Positions 34,684-44,645 of a stretch of DNA of 49,884 bases are shown here, one piece after another. The notes under the pieces were generated by a model. That model did not search any database, was not told where the DNA came from, and saw nothing but the letters and a program-made list of their open reading frames with translations. Each line of letters starts with the position of its first letter. Position 1 is the first letter of the stretch. The position numbers and the translations under genes are program-made. The stretch comes from Deinococcus terrestris (GTDB lineage Bacteria > Deinococcota > Deinococci > Deinococcales > Deinococcaceae): positions 1 through 49,884 of the forward strand of contig NZ_WBSL01000013.1 of assembly GCF_009377345.1 (NCBI RefSeq), in the 5' to 3' direction.

Positions 34684-35214
34684 ATGAAGCGAATACTCCT
34701 CGGCCTGCTGGCCCTGAGCCTGCCCACCGCCCTCGCCCAGACCACGCCCGCGCAGACTCCGCCCGCACCGTCCCCCGTCCGGCTCGCCGCGACAGCCACC
34801 GTGCCCCAGGCCAGCCTCAGCCTCGCGGCGGCGCTGCGCATCGCCCAGCTTGCGGTCACCAACTGTGCCGCGCAGGGCTACAACGTCACGGCGACGGTCG
34901 TGGACCGGGCCGGGATCACCCTTGCAGTGGCGCGGGCGGAAAATGCCGGACCGCACACCGTGGACGCCAGCTTCCGTAAGGCGTACACCAGCGCCTCGGC
35001 CCGCAACACGACGGCGGCCATCGCGGAGAACATCCGCAACAACCCTGCCTCGGCCGAACTCGCCCGCATTGACCGCTTCCTCGTGCTGGCAGGCGGCGCC
35101 CCAATTCGGGTGGAGGGTGCGGTGGTCGGCGCCATCGGCGTGGGCGGTGCGCCCAGCGGCCAGATCGACGAAAAGTGTGGCACCGACGCGGCCACGGCGG
35201 TCCTGGGCCGGTGA
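34684..35214 (+). CDS. Exported HbpS/GlcG-family (haem-binding-like) protein
   Basis: ATG 34684 begins a signal peptide, MKRILLGLLALSLPTALA. The mature 155 aa have the DUF336/GlcG fold hallmarks: AAALRIAQLAVTNCAAQGYNVTATVVDRAGITLAVARAE-type start, then RKAYTSASARNTTA, and GGAPIRVEGAVVGAIGVGGA near the end. In Streptomyces the extracellular HbpS binds haem and modulates the SenS/SenR two-component system. Here an exported HbpS-like protein follows a kinase and a LuxR-type regulator, which suggests an analogous sensing arrangement. Its stop overlaps the start of the ankyrin gene (GTGA). Haem binding is inferred from the family. Confidence 0.8.
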   Translation: MKRILLGLLALSLPTALAQTTPAQTPPAPSPVRLAATATVPQASLSLAAALRIAQLAVTNCAAQGYNVTATVVDRAGITLAVARAENAGPHTVDASFRKAYTSASARNTTAAIAENIRNNPASAELARIDRFLVLAGGAPIRVEGAVVGAIGVGGAPSGQIDEKCGTDAATAVLGR

Positions 35215-35897
35215 AAGCCGCCGTGCTGGCCGCTCTCCTCGCGCTGCCCTGGGCGGCGGGCGCGGGTGGGGCGGCCACCCCTCCGGGACAGGTGAGCCAG
35301 ATGACACGGAATGCGGCCCTGTGGCAGGCCGCCGAGCAGGGCGACGCCGGGCGTGTGCGCGACCTGTTGGGGCGCGGGGCCTCGGCCAACGCCCGGCGCC
35401 CGGACGGCCGCACCGCCCTGACTGCCGCGGCGCTGGGAGATCATGTGGCCGTCGCCCGCCTGCTGATTGACGCCGGGGCCGATCCGGACCCGCAGGACAC
35501 GGCCCGCAACAACGCCCTGCTGGTGACCGGTGAGACGGGCAGCGTGGCGATGCTGCGCGAGGTGCTGCGGGCAGGACCCGATCTAACGCGCACCAACCGC
35601 TTTGGGGGCACCGCCCTGATTCCGGCCGCGGACCGGGGCCACGTCGCGTACGTCCGCGAGCTCCTGAAGACGGAGATCAACGTCGATCACGTCAACAATC
35701 TGAGCTGGACAGCCCTGCTGGAGGCGGTGATCCTGGGCGACGGGGGTACCCGGCATACCGAGATCGTGCGCCTGCTCCTCGCGGCGGGGGCCAACCCCAA
35801 TCTCGCCGACCGCGAGGGAGTCACCCCTCTGGCACACGCAAACCAGCGCGGCTACGGGGCTATGGTGCAACTGTTGACCAGCGCAGGGGGGAAGTGA
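35211..35897 (+). CDS. Exported ankyrin-repeat protein
   Basis: GTG 35211 overlaps the preceding stop and begins a signal peptide (VKAAVLAALLALPWAAGAGG). The 228 aa protein then holds five or so ankyrin repeats: ALWQAAEQGDAGRVRDLLGRG, TALTAAALGDHVAVARLLID, NALLVTGETGSVAMLREVL, TALIPAADRGHVAYVREL and TEIVRLLLAAGANPN. In proteobacteria, exported ankyrin proteins often accompany catalase or haem-related genes. Here it is in an operon with the HbpS-like protein. It may act as a scaffold in the periplasm or cell envelope. Ending VQLLTSAGGK is normal for the family. Confidence 0.85.
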   Translation: MKAAVLAALLALPWAAGAGGAATPPGQVSQMTRNAALWQAAEQGDAGRVRDLLGRGASANARRPDGRTALTAAALGDHVAVARLLIDAGADPDPQDTARNNALLVTGETGSVAMLREVLRAGPDLTRTNRFGGTALIPAADRGHVAYVRELLKTEINVDHVNNLSWTALLEAVILGDGGTRHTEIVRLLLAAGANPNLADREGVTPLAHANQRGYGAMVQLLTSAGGK

Positions 35898-35919
35898 TTT
35901 GGCGGGGGGCAGTCTTGCC

Positions 35920-36295
35920 TCATGGGACCTCCAACCAGGTGGCTGGGCGCTGAGCCACTCCACGCGCCCATCGCGGCGGGTCACCCGCAGCCCGGCCTGC
36001 ACCTGATACCGGCCAGTGGGGGCGAGTTGCCCGTCGGCCAGGTCGCCATTCCAGAAGTCGCTCAGCCCCAGGTGCAGGGTGTCACCACGCGGGCAAGCTT
36101 CTTCTCCGCCGCGTATTCGGAGGAAGTGGGTCTGGCGGGTCCAGTCCACCACCTCATCCGCTGGGTTCAGCGCCGCCGTAATCAACTCGCAGCTCTGCGC
36201 CACCGGAATCAGCGAGGTCGCCGCTTCGCTGTTCAGCTTGAGACCGAAATGGCTCTGGCGCTGTCGCCCCCGACCAGGGCCGAGACCTTCAGCGA
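35920..36295 (-). pseudogene. Remnant of a BsuPI-like gene (paralogue of 11793-13373)
   Basis: The minus strand encodes a fragment matching the C-terminal domain of the protein at 11793-13373: LKLNSEAATSLIPVAQSCEL aligns with its RLNVPAAIRLLPLAQSCEF, and GRYQVQAGLRVTRRDGRVEW with GRYQVRAGLRVTRKDGWIEW. At least two frameshifts are seen, one near 36255 and one close to the end, after which the reading frame ATWLEVP meets a stop at 35920. The N-terminal three quarters of the gene are absent, the cut lying next to the PAP2 remnant. Non-functional. Confidence 0.7.
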
Positions 36296-36591
36296 CATGA
36301 ACGGCGGGAGAAGATCCGCAGGGGGCTTAGCCTGGCGGCACGCGCTGTTCGGGCTTCTTCCTGAGTCGGCCAGCCGTCTGTCGCGGAGCGCTCGCGGCGC
36401 AGCTGCACCCCCCACGCGAGGCTGAGGACCCACGTGACCGAGAAGAGCATCCCGGCGAACACGTCCGTCGGGGAATAGACGCCGATGTAGACCCGCGACC
36501 CTATCGTCCCGAGGACGTACAGCACGCCCAACACCATCCCGGGGAGCCGCCAGCGGGTGTGCCACCGCAGTAGGGTTAGGGCGGACCCCAT
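36289..36591 (-). pseudogene. PAP2-superfamily phosphatase remnant, C-terminal part
   Basis: The frame from ATG 36591 encodes 100 aa that match only the C-terminal third of a PAP2/undecaprenyl-pyrophosphatase-like membrane phosphatase. SRVYIGVYSPTDVFAG is the conserved SRxxxxxHxxxD region with Tyr in the place of the usual His, and GMLFSVTWVLSLAWGVQL is the last membrane segment. The upstream phosphatase motifs (KxxxxxxRP, SGH) are missing. It is a truncated gene, abutting the BsuPI-like remnant. A short start within the remnant may be used but no active phosphatase can be made. Confidence 0.6.
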
Positions 36592-36611
36592 GTCAGGGGG
36601 ATCATACGTCC

Positions 36612-36647
36612 TTACATATGATCATCAGTTCATATATAGTTGTAGGC
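36612..36647 (+). promoter_or_regulatory. Promoter and ArsR/CadC-type operator of the Cd/Zn ATPase gene
   Basis: -35 TTACAT (36612-36617), 17-bp spacer and -10 TATAGT (36635-36640) are followed 7 nt later by ATG 36648. The inverted repeat ATATGA (36616-36621) and TCATAT (36630-36635), separated by 8 bp, sits between and across the promoter hexamers. This is the usual layout of ArsR/SmtB-family repressor sites. The likely repressor is the CadC-type protein at 40766-41128. Confidence 0.65.
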
Positions 36648-38866
<2,219 letters not shown>

Positions 38867-38870
<4 letters not shown>

Positions 38871-39198
38871 CCTTCGCCCGGGACATGAGCGCCCATCATG
38901 CCCAGCCGGTGACCATGAGTGTCACCCTCTTCATGCGGGCGGCTGACCCGGCGGTGAAACTCTTGGCGCAGGACCTTCTGCTGAGTGAGCAGGCCCAGAT
39001 TCGACAGATGCGGGGCTGGCTGATGGCCTGGGGACGGCCACTCGCGGACCGCGAAGCCCCCATGGCCGACCCGCGGTGGGTCTGACCATCTCCCGGCAGA
39101 TGCAGACACTGGCGTTGCTACCCCTGCGGGAGGCGGAAATCCAGTCCCTGGTGCTGATGCGCCGCCCCCATCGGATGGACAGCCTGCACCGTGAGTGA
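38867..39198 (+). pseudogene. DUF305 gene, frameshifted and truncated
   Basis: GTG 38867 overlaps the ATPase stop and encodes 72 aa of DUF305, TFARDMSAHHAQPVTMSV then LLSEQAQIRQMRGWL, ending at TGA 39083. The family continues in a shifted frame (39085-39198): SRQMQTLALLPLREAEIQSL, then RRPHRMDSLH in the position of the usual IRHHxGGxxM. The last part overlaps the CDF start at 39191. At least one frameshift and loss of the C-terminal helix make this copy non-functional. An intact DUF305 protein is at 1067-1519. Confidence 0.65.
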
Positions 39199-40077
39199 GC
39201 ACAGCCACAGCCACGGCGGGAACGCGAATGCCGGGCAACTGGGAATCGCGCTAGCCCTGACCGGTACTTTCCTGATCGTCGAGGTCGTCTCCGGCTTGCT
39301 CTCCGGGAGCCTCGCGCTGCTCTCAGATGCTGGGCACATGCTCACCGACGTGATGGCGCTGGCGCTTTCCCTTGTGGCGATCCGTCTGGGGCAGCGGGCG
39401 GCTGACCGGCGGCGCACCTTCGGCTATCGCCGGGCCGAGATTCTGGCGGCAGCCGTCAACGCCGGGGCGCTGTTCGCCATCGGCATATACATCTTGGTGG
39501 AGGCCTACGGGCGGCTGAGTGATCCGGTCGAGGTGCAGACCACGCCCATGCTGGTCGTGGCGGTGCTGGGCATGCTCGTCAATGTCATCAGCGCCCGCAT
39601 CCTGGTGGGGGGCAGCCAGAACAGCCTGAACATGAAGTCGGCCTATCTGGAGGTCATGGGAGACCTGCTGGGTTCGGTGGCCGTGATCGTGGGGACGCTG
39701 ATCATCCGCTTCATGGGACCGACCTGGGTGGACCCGCTGCTGGGTGCGCTCATCGGGCTGTGGGTGCTGCCGCGTACCTGGACACTGCTGAAGACCAGTG
39801 TGAATGTGCTGATGGAGGGCGCGCCCGAGGGACTGGAGACCGGCTGCGTACGGACCTTGCGGGCCTTCCTGGAGTTCAGCAGGTTCACGACCTCCACGTG
39901 TGGAGCGTGACCAGTGGCGGGCACAACCTGACGGCTCACCTGGTCGTCGCCATGTCCGAGGCCGACCTGCTGCCCCAGGTCCAGCAGCTTGCCGAGGGCT
40001 ACGGCATCGAGCACAGCACCGTTCAACTCGAACCGCCTGGCCTCCACGCCGGGCAGGAAGGACATCTGCACCCATGA
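39191..40077 (+). pseudogene. Second CDF efflux transporter gene, frameshifted
   Basis: GTG 39191 (VSEHSHSHGGNANAG) begins a protein nearly identical in layout to the CDF transporter at 2764. The six membrane segments and the SDAGHMLTDVMAL metal site are intact. After GAPEGLE, near 39840, the frame shifts relative to the paralogue by a net loss of 4 nt and stops at 39910. The C-terminal cytoplasmic domain (VHDLHVWSVTSGGHNLTAHL) continues in the next frame to TGA 40077. A shortened 239 aa transporter could still be made, but the dimerising domain is lost. A sequencing error near the shift cannot be excluded. The TGA overlaps the Sco gene start. Confidence 0.75.
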
Positions 40078-40730
40078 ACGACGCCTCCTCCATTTCCTCC
40101 GTCATGTCCCCTCCGCGCCGTCCCACCTGGCACTCCATGCTGTGGGCGTTGCTGGCAGTCGCTCTGCTGCTCGGCGGTGTGTGGGCCTATGCCCGGATCA
40201 AAAGCTCTTTCCCCTTTTACGACACCGTGTATAGCCCGCAGACCGCCGCGCCCGCGCTGACCGGCACCGGGGAGGATGGCCGCCCCTTCACCCTGAGCGA
40301 CCTGCGCGGTCAGACAGTCGCCGTCTTTTTCGGCTTTCTGCACTGCTCCAACATCTGCCCGACCACGCTCGCCTCCCTGGAACGGGTGCGCCAGGCCCTG
40401 CCAGAGAAAGATCGGGGAAATTTTCGCAGCGTGCTCGTGACGCTCGACCCCGCCCGCGACGAGGTGCCCAGGCTGCGGGAGTACGTCACGTACTTCAGCT
40501 CATCCGCCCGGGGCGTCTTCATCCCGGAGCCTCAGCTCACGCAGACGGCGGCCGCCTGGGGCGTCGGCTACCAGAAGGCCGATGTGGAGAGTGCGGCCAC
40601 CTATCAGATCAACCATACCACCGGGGTCTACCTGATCGACTGCGAGGGGCAGCAGCGGGTCGTCTGGGATTACACCCAGATCACGGACACCAACCGGGTG
40701 GCGGCCGACGTGCGGGAGGTGATGCGGTGA
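40074..40730 (+). CDS. Sco/SenC-family copper chaperone
   Basis: ATG 40074 overlaps the CDF stop (ATGA). The 218 aa protein has an N-terminal membrane anchor (about 22-41, MLWALLAVALLLGGVWAYA) and a thioredoxin-like domain with the copper-binding CxxxC motif (Cys91, Cys95, in FLHCSNICPTT) and the distal His181 (INHTTGVYLID). Sco proteins deliver copper to the CuA site of cytochrome oxidase and can act as thiol-disulfide reductases. In a Cd/Zn operon it may protect copper enzymes from metal displacement. This link is inferred from context only. The stop codon overlaps a possible GTG start of the next frame. Confidence 0.9.
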   Translation: MNDASSISSVMSPPRRPTWHSMLWALLAVALLLGGVWAYARIKSSFPFYDTVYSPQTAAPALTGTGEDGRPFTLSDLRGQTVAVFFGFLHCSNICPTTLASLERVRQALPEKDRGNFRSVLVTLDPARDEVPRLREYVTYFSSSARGVFIPEPQLTQTAAAWGVGYQKADVESAATYQINHTTGVYLIDCEGQQRVVWDYTQITDTNRVAADVREVMR

Positions 40731-40753
40731 CGGTGCCCTTCCCTTCGCTGCGC

Positions 40754-40765
40754 TATGGTCACGAG
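40754..40765 (+). promoter_or_regulatory. Possible internal leaderless promoter of the ArsR-family gene
   Basis: TATGGT at 40754-40759 lies 6 nt upstream of ATG 40766. It would give the repressor gene its own transcript in addition to read-through from the ATPase promoter. Confidence 0.4.
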
Positions 40766-41128
40766 ATGAGAAGCGCCTCAGGGGACGACGTCTGCGAGGT
40801 CACCTGCGTTCATCCTGAGGCGGTGGCCCGGAGCCGAGCGGCCCTGCCTGATCCGGCCGGAGTGGAAGACGCCACCACACTGCTGAAGGTCGTGGCGGAC
40901 CCGACCCGTTTCCGGATCCTCAGCGCCCTGAACACGGGGGAGCTGTGTGTGTGCGACCTCGCGGCGGTGGTGAGCATCAGCGAGAGTGCCGCCAGCCATC
41001 AGTTGCGCCTGCTTCGGGCGCACCGCCTGGTCACGTTCCGCAAGGAAGGCCGGGTCGCCTACTACCGCCTGCTCGACCAGCACATCACCGGCCTGATCGC
41101 TGGAGCCCTGGAGCACGTGCGCGAATGA
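40766..41128 (+). CDS. cadC: ArsR/SmtB-family metal-sensing repressor, CadC type
   Basis: ATG 40766 is preferred; GTG 40727, overlapping the Sco stop, is an alternative. The 120 aa protein has a winged helix-turn-helix (SISESAASHQLRLLRAHRLV). The metal ligands of CadC are conserved at a constant offset of three: Cys10, Cys14, Cys61 and Cys63 (alpha3N site) and Asp104, His106, His117 and Glu120 (alpha5 site). CadC represses the cadmium/zinc export operon and is released by Cd, Pb or Zn. The operator in the ATPase promoter (36616-36635) fits. Ligand offset computed from the published S. aureus CadC residues as I remember them (Cys7, 11, 58, 60; Asp101, His103, His114, Glu117). Confidence 0.9.
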   Translation: MRSASGDDVCEVTCVHPEAVARSRAALPDPAGVEDATTLLKVVADPTRFRILSALNTGELCVCDLAAVVSISESAASHQLRLLRAHRLVTFRKEGRVAYYRLLDQHITGLIAGALEHVRE

Positions 41129-41355
41129 AACCTGTTTCCATTCTGCTGGCGGTCGGAGGAGCAGGGCTGCTGGGCGTGGGCGGCTGGTGGTTCGGCGTGG
41201 AGCGCCGCTGGCAGGGCGACCTGTACTGTATCCAGCGTCCAGGGACTGTCTGGAACGGCCTCGCACCCCTGCCCGGGGGCCTCACGCTGGGGCTGTTCGT
41301 GCTCGAGCGCCTTCAGTACCGGATGCGCCTGCGGGGGTCGAGCCCTCACGTGTAA
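41125..41355 (+). CDS. Small membrane protein at the end of the metal operon (76 aa)
   Basis: ATG 41125 overlaps the repressor stop by four bases (ATGA). Two hydrophobic stretches are seen: VSILLAVGGAGLLGVGGWWFGV (about 3-24) and LPGGLTLGLFVLERL (about 48-63). A lone Cys (LYCIQRPG) lies between them. The basic tail MRLRGSSPHV ends the protein. No known family. Its position suggests a small accessory membrane protein of the operon, but nothing shows a metal link. Confidence 0.5.
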   Translation: MKPVSILLAVGGAGLLGVGGWWFGVERRWQGDLYCIQRPGTVWNGLAPLPGGLTLGLFVLERLQYRMRLRGSSPHV

Positions 41356-41509
41356 TACGGACCCTATTTCAATCGTTGACGTAGTGACTGGGCCCGAGCG
41401 GACTTGCGGGGCTGCGAAGCAGAGCGAGCAGGAGAAAAACGAGCTACGGGCGTAGAGTTGGCAACCCGGTGCAGTTCCGGGTTGGTAACGAAACAGACGG
41501 AATCCGTAT
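41355..41509. repeat. IR-bounded non-coding segment with a strong stem-loop
   Basis: A 155-bp stretch after the operon is bounded by ATACGGA (41355-41361) and its inverse TCCGTAT (41503-41509). Inside, CAACCCGG (41462-41469) and CCGGGTTG (41477-41484) form a perfect 8-bp stem with a 7-nt loop. It could be a MITE-like element or the terminator region of the metal operon. No gene is visible inside. Confidence 0.35.
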
Positions 41510-41887
41510 AGGGACGCCCCCAGCGGACTCCAGCTGCATCCGGCTGGCCTTCACCCTCCCTTGACCTGAGCTATCCGACGTGTTGTGTCTTGGTGCTCTG
41601 CCCGCCACTCTGGAGAGACCAGCCTCCGAGGCCGCCGATGGTGTGGCCCAAGCAGGGAGGCAACCCTCCGGCGAGCCGGGTGCCGCGCGGGGCCACTGGA
41701 CCGGGCAGGGCCACGCGGCCTGTAGACGCTGTCCTGCTCCCCGCACCACATCTCAAACAACGGAATCTCGCACTCGGTCCTGTTCCGGAGGGTTTAGGCC
41801 TTCGCCAAGAACGGGTAACGCTCATGCTGGGTGCGGTGGCCACCCTGGTGGTGACGGGCATCTTCCCCAGGCCAGGCTCTCCGACCG
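41356..41887. other. Long intergenic region
   Basis: This 532-bp gap holds the inverted-repeat-bounded segment (to 41509) and the second copy of the 200-bp repeat (41551-41750). The rest (41751-41887) shows no gene. The convergent end of the dehydrogenase gene follows at 41888. Confidence 0.5.
41551..41750. repeat. Non-coding repeat, copy 2 (about 200 bp)
   Basis: This segment matches 25710-25912 over about 200 bp in the same orientation, with exact blocks of 22 and 36 bp and scattered differences elsewhere. It begins near TTGACC and ends near CCGCACCACA. It sits in a 530-bp intergenic region between the metal operon and the 3-hydroxyacyl-CoA dehydrogenase gene. No reading frame is conserved. 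Promoter-like hexamers occur on the plus strand but are not conserved in copy 1. Confidence 0.7.
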
Positions 41888-42778
41888 CTACTTCAGGAAA
41901 TCTTCGCGCAGGTAGGCGGGGTTCGGATAGGTGTAAAAGCCCTCTCCTGTGGCGATGCCCAGCTTGCCCTGGTCGATGTAGCCCTTCAGGTACTGGGCCA
42001 CCGCGCCGCGCCCCTCGTCCCCCTGGGCCGCTGCGGCCATATTGATGTTGTAGGGCGTGGTCAGGCCGATCACGTCCAGAATGGCGAAGGGGCCGCGCGG
42101 CGCCCCGGTCGCCACCATCCAGGTCTTGTCTACCGTGTGCGGGTCCGCGACCCCCTTCACGACGAGTTCCATGGCTGCCCCCAGGAGCGGCACAAGGAGA
42201 GTATTGAGGATGTAACCGGGCTGCTCCTTGTGCAGGGGCAGCGCGACCATGCCGATGTCCCTGGCGAACGCCACCACCTCGTCGAACACGGCGTCGTCGG
42301 TGCGCGGCGTGCGCATGATCTCGGCGGTGTTGTTCACCCAGATCTGGTTGGCGAAATGCAGCGCCAGGAACCGCTCCGGGCGTCCGGTGGCCTCCATCAG
42401 GTCGCTGGGCAGCAGGGTGGAGGTGTTCGTGGCGAAGATGGTGTCCGGGTCGGCGACCGCGCCCAGCTTCTGATAGAAGTCGCGCTTGATGTCGAGGACT
42501 TCCGGGATGGCCTCGATGACGAGGTCGGCGCCGCGCACGGCCCCAGCTAGGTCGGTGAAAAAGGTCAGGCGTTCCAGCGCGGCCCGCGTCTGTTCGGGCG
42601 TGGCCTGGAGGTCCTGCTGATACCGCCCCTGCAAGCCCTGCATGGTCTCCCGGGCGCGGGTGATGGCCTCGTCGCTGACGTCGTACACCCGCACGTCAAA
42701 GCCGTGAAAGGCCGTCTGAAAGGCGATCTGTGATCCCAGCACGCCACTGCCGCACACCGCGACGGTCTTGATGGTCAT
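41888..42778 (-). CDS. 3-hydroxyacyl-CoA dehydrogenase family protein
   Basis: ATG 42778 has a strong ribosome binding site (AGGAGG) at the right distance. The 296 aa protein begins with the NAD-binding Rossmann motif, TVAVCGSGVLGSQIAFQTA (GxGxxG). It then carries the conserved catalytic region FATNTSTLLPSDL and LALHFANQIWVN, where the His-Phe pair aligns with the family active site. The C-terminal helical domain contains DKTWMVATGAPRGPFAILD. It oxidises short-chain 3-hydroxyacyl-CoA with NAD+, as in beta-oxidation or butanoate metabolism. No hydratase domain is fused. The gene is monocistronic here and divergent from cax, so its pathway partners are elsewhere. Confidence 0.9.
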   Translation of the reverse strand: MTIKTVAVCGSGVLGSQIAFQTAFHGFDVRVYDVSDEAITRARETMQGLQGRYQQDLQATPEQTRAALERLTFFTDLAGAVRGADLVIEAIPEVLDIKRDFYQKLGAVADPDTIFATNTSTLLPSDLMEATGRPERFLALHFANQIWVNNTAEIMRTPRTDDAVFDEVVAFARDIGMVALPLHKEQPGYILNTLLVPLLGAAMELVVKGVADPHTVDKTWMVATGAPRGPFAILDVIGLTTPYNINMAAAAQGDEGRGAVAQYLKGYIDQGKLGIATGEGFYTYPNPAYLREDFLK

Positions 42779-43123
42779 GATTGGTCCTCCTGGCTGTCTG
42801 GCCACGGTCCCGCGCTGTCGAGAGGGCTTCCTACTCCGCTCCATGCCGATCGTAGTCGAGAAGAGCCCAGGTTCATCGGTTATGGAATAAGCGGTTAAGC
42901 CGGCCCGTCCCCCGGTGCCGTACGGTGCCATCAGTCTGGGCTTGCGGGTTCTGGCCTTGGGCTGCTCGGTTGCTGGGTGCTTTTGTGGGTAAGGGGAAGG
43001 GAACGGCGTTGACAGTGTGAATGCTGGGGCAGGCTCAACCTGCACGGTCTCTGCCCCCTATCGCGCCGGAGTTCAGGGGGCGCTCAAGACCCGCAGCCTC
43101 ATGCTCTGGTTACACTGCCGCGC
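42779..43123. other. Intergenic region between divergent dehydrogenase and cax genes
   Basis: Both genes start outward from this 345-bp region. It carries a direct repeat CGGTTA (twice around 42877-42897) that could be a regulator site, the strong ribosome binding site of the dehydrogenase gene, and the -10 element of cax (43111-43116). I see no further gene. Confidence 0.4.
43111..43123 (+). promoter_or_regulatory. Leaderless -10 element of cax
   Basis: TACACT at 43111-43116 is 7 nt before ATG 43124. The -35 is weak. Confidence 0.45.
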
Positions 43124-44203
43124 ATGAAGTGGCTGAACGTCCTGCTGATCTTCCTGCCTGTCGCGGTCTTGCTGGAGATCACGGGCGGAAATCCCACCCT
43201 GATCTTCATCAGCGCGGCCCTCGCCATCCTGCCGCTGGCGGGAATCATGGGAAACGCCACGGAACAGCTCGCCGTGCGCGCCGGTTCGACCGTCGGTGGT
43301 CTGCTGAACGCCACCTTCGGCAACGCCACGGAACTCATCATCGCCTTCTTTGCGCTTCAGGCAGGCAAGCTGGACGTCGTCAAGGCCAGCATCGTGGGCT
43401 CAATTCTCGGCAATCTCCTGCTGGTCATGGGGGCTGCCGCGCTGCTGGGCGGCCTAAGGCACAGGGAGCAGCGCTTCAACCTGAAGTCGGCCGGGACCAT
43501 CTCCAGCCTGCTCGTGATCAGCGTCCTGGCCCTGATGATTCCCACCATCTTCGACCTGACGGCGCGGGCCGTGGCTCCCCAGCAGGTGGCCGCCCTCGAC
43601 GTGAATCTCAGCGAGGCCACCGCCGCCGTCCTGATCTTGGTTTATCTCGGCTACCTGTACTTCACCCTGGTCAGTCACCGCGATATCCTCTCCACCGCCG
43701 ACGACGACGAGGCCCAGGGCGAGCAGCAGGGCACCCTCTGGAGCGTTCCCCGTGCCCTGGGGGTCCTGGCCGCCGCCACGGTCGCCGTTGCCGTCATGTC
43801 CGAGTTCCTGGTGAGCACGCTCGAGGAAGCGACGGCGGCACTTGGCCTCAGCGAGTTCTTTGTCGGCCTGATCCTGATTCCTATCATCGGCAACGCTGCG
43901 GAGCATGCCGCCGCCGTCATGTTCGCCCTGAGGAACAAGATGAACCTCTCCATGACCATCAGCCTGGGCTCGACAGTCCAGGTCGCTCTCCTCGTAGCCC
44001 CGCTGCTCGTGCTGGCGGGCCTGGTCGTGGGACAGCCCATGAACCTCGTCGTGACGCCGCTGGAACTTGTGGCCATCTTCGGCGCCGTGATCATCTCCAA
44101 CAGCGTGGTGCGGGACGCGGAGACGAACTGGCTGGAGGGACTGTTGCTGCTGTCGGTGTACGCCATTCTGGCGCTGGCCGTGTTTTTCTACCCCGTGTCC
44201 TGA
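43124..44203 (+). CDS. cax: Ca2+/H+ antiporter of the CAX family
   Basis: The 359 aa protein has about eleven membrane segments. Both signature repeats are present: GIMGNATEQLAVRAG and FGNATELIIAFF in the first half, and IIGNAAEHAAAVMFALRNKM in the second half, where the acidic residues bind Ca2+. A charged, acidic loop (SHRDILSTADDDEAQGEQQG, about 180-205) separates the halves. CAX proteins exchange cytosolic Ca2+ (sometimes Mn2+ or Cd2+) for protons. It is a single gene with a leaderless start. Two adjacent stem-loops follow its stop and may terminate it. Confidence 0.93.
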   Translation: MKWLNVLLIFLPVAVLLEITGGNPTLIFISAALAILPLAGIMGNATEQLAVRAGSTVGGLLNATFGNATELIIAFFALQAGKLDVVKASIVGSILGNLLLVMGAAALLGGLRHREQRFNLKSAGTISSLLVISVLALMIPTIFDLTARAVAPQQVAALDVNLSEATAAVLILVYLGYLYFTLVSHRDILSTADDDEAQGEQQGTLWSVPRALGVLAAATVAVAVMSEFLVSTLEEATAALGLSEFFVGLILIPIIGNAAEHAAAVMFALRNKMNLSMTISLGSTVQVALLVAPLLVLAGLVVGQPMNLVVTPLELVAIFGAVIISNSVVRDAETNWLEGLLLLSVYAILALAVFFYPVS

Positions 44204-44645
44204 CAGGTAACCTGGGTGCCCCCGGCATCACTGTCCCCTCGGCGCGGCACCCTCTGGTGCCTTCCCGACCGGGAAGTCGGTCTCAAGGCTGAGGTCCCTG
44301 ATCCCTATTTGCCTTTTCTGCGTCATTGACGCATGATGGCGGCACTTTCCCGGCAGGCCGTCCATGTTCCGTGCAGGCCTCCGGCGTCTGGAGGTGGTAT
44401 GAGGATCCCGAATTTGCTGCTCAGCGAGCCCACGGTGGTGACTCTGTCCACCCTTTCCCGCGCCTGCTGAGCAGCTCTCTCTCCACATCCCGTCATGCCG
44501 CTCCGGTGGCATTGACCGGTCCCGGGCGCTGACGTCGAGCCCCCCTGTGCCTGGCGGTCGTCCCGGCGCCTTGTACCGCCCCCGTTGCAGGAACGCTGTG
44601 CTCACAGGGCAGCGTCCATGCCTCTGTACCCTCTGGAGCCACAAC
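44204..44645. other. Intergenic region before the 2-phosphoglycerate-kinase-like gene
   Basis: The 442 bp contain the double stem-loop after cax, a near-perfect palindrome TGCGTCA-T-TGACGCA (44319-44333) and then GC-rich sequence without a convincing gene. A promoter for the kinase operon should be here, but I cannot place it with confidence. Confidence 0.4.
44246..44276 (+). terminator. Tandem stem-loops after cax
   Basis: GGCACC/GGTGCC (44246-44261, loop CTCT) is directly followed by CTTCCC/GGGAAG (44261-44276, loop GACC). Both stems are perfect. They lie 43 bp after the cax stop. No T-tract follows, so this is a likely but not typical terminator. Confidence 0.4.

Noticed and set aside
44326..44532. 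68-codon frame from a TTG start
   Set aside because: No ribosome binding site or protein-like sequence; starts inside the palindrome.
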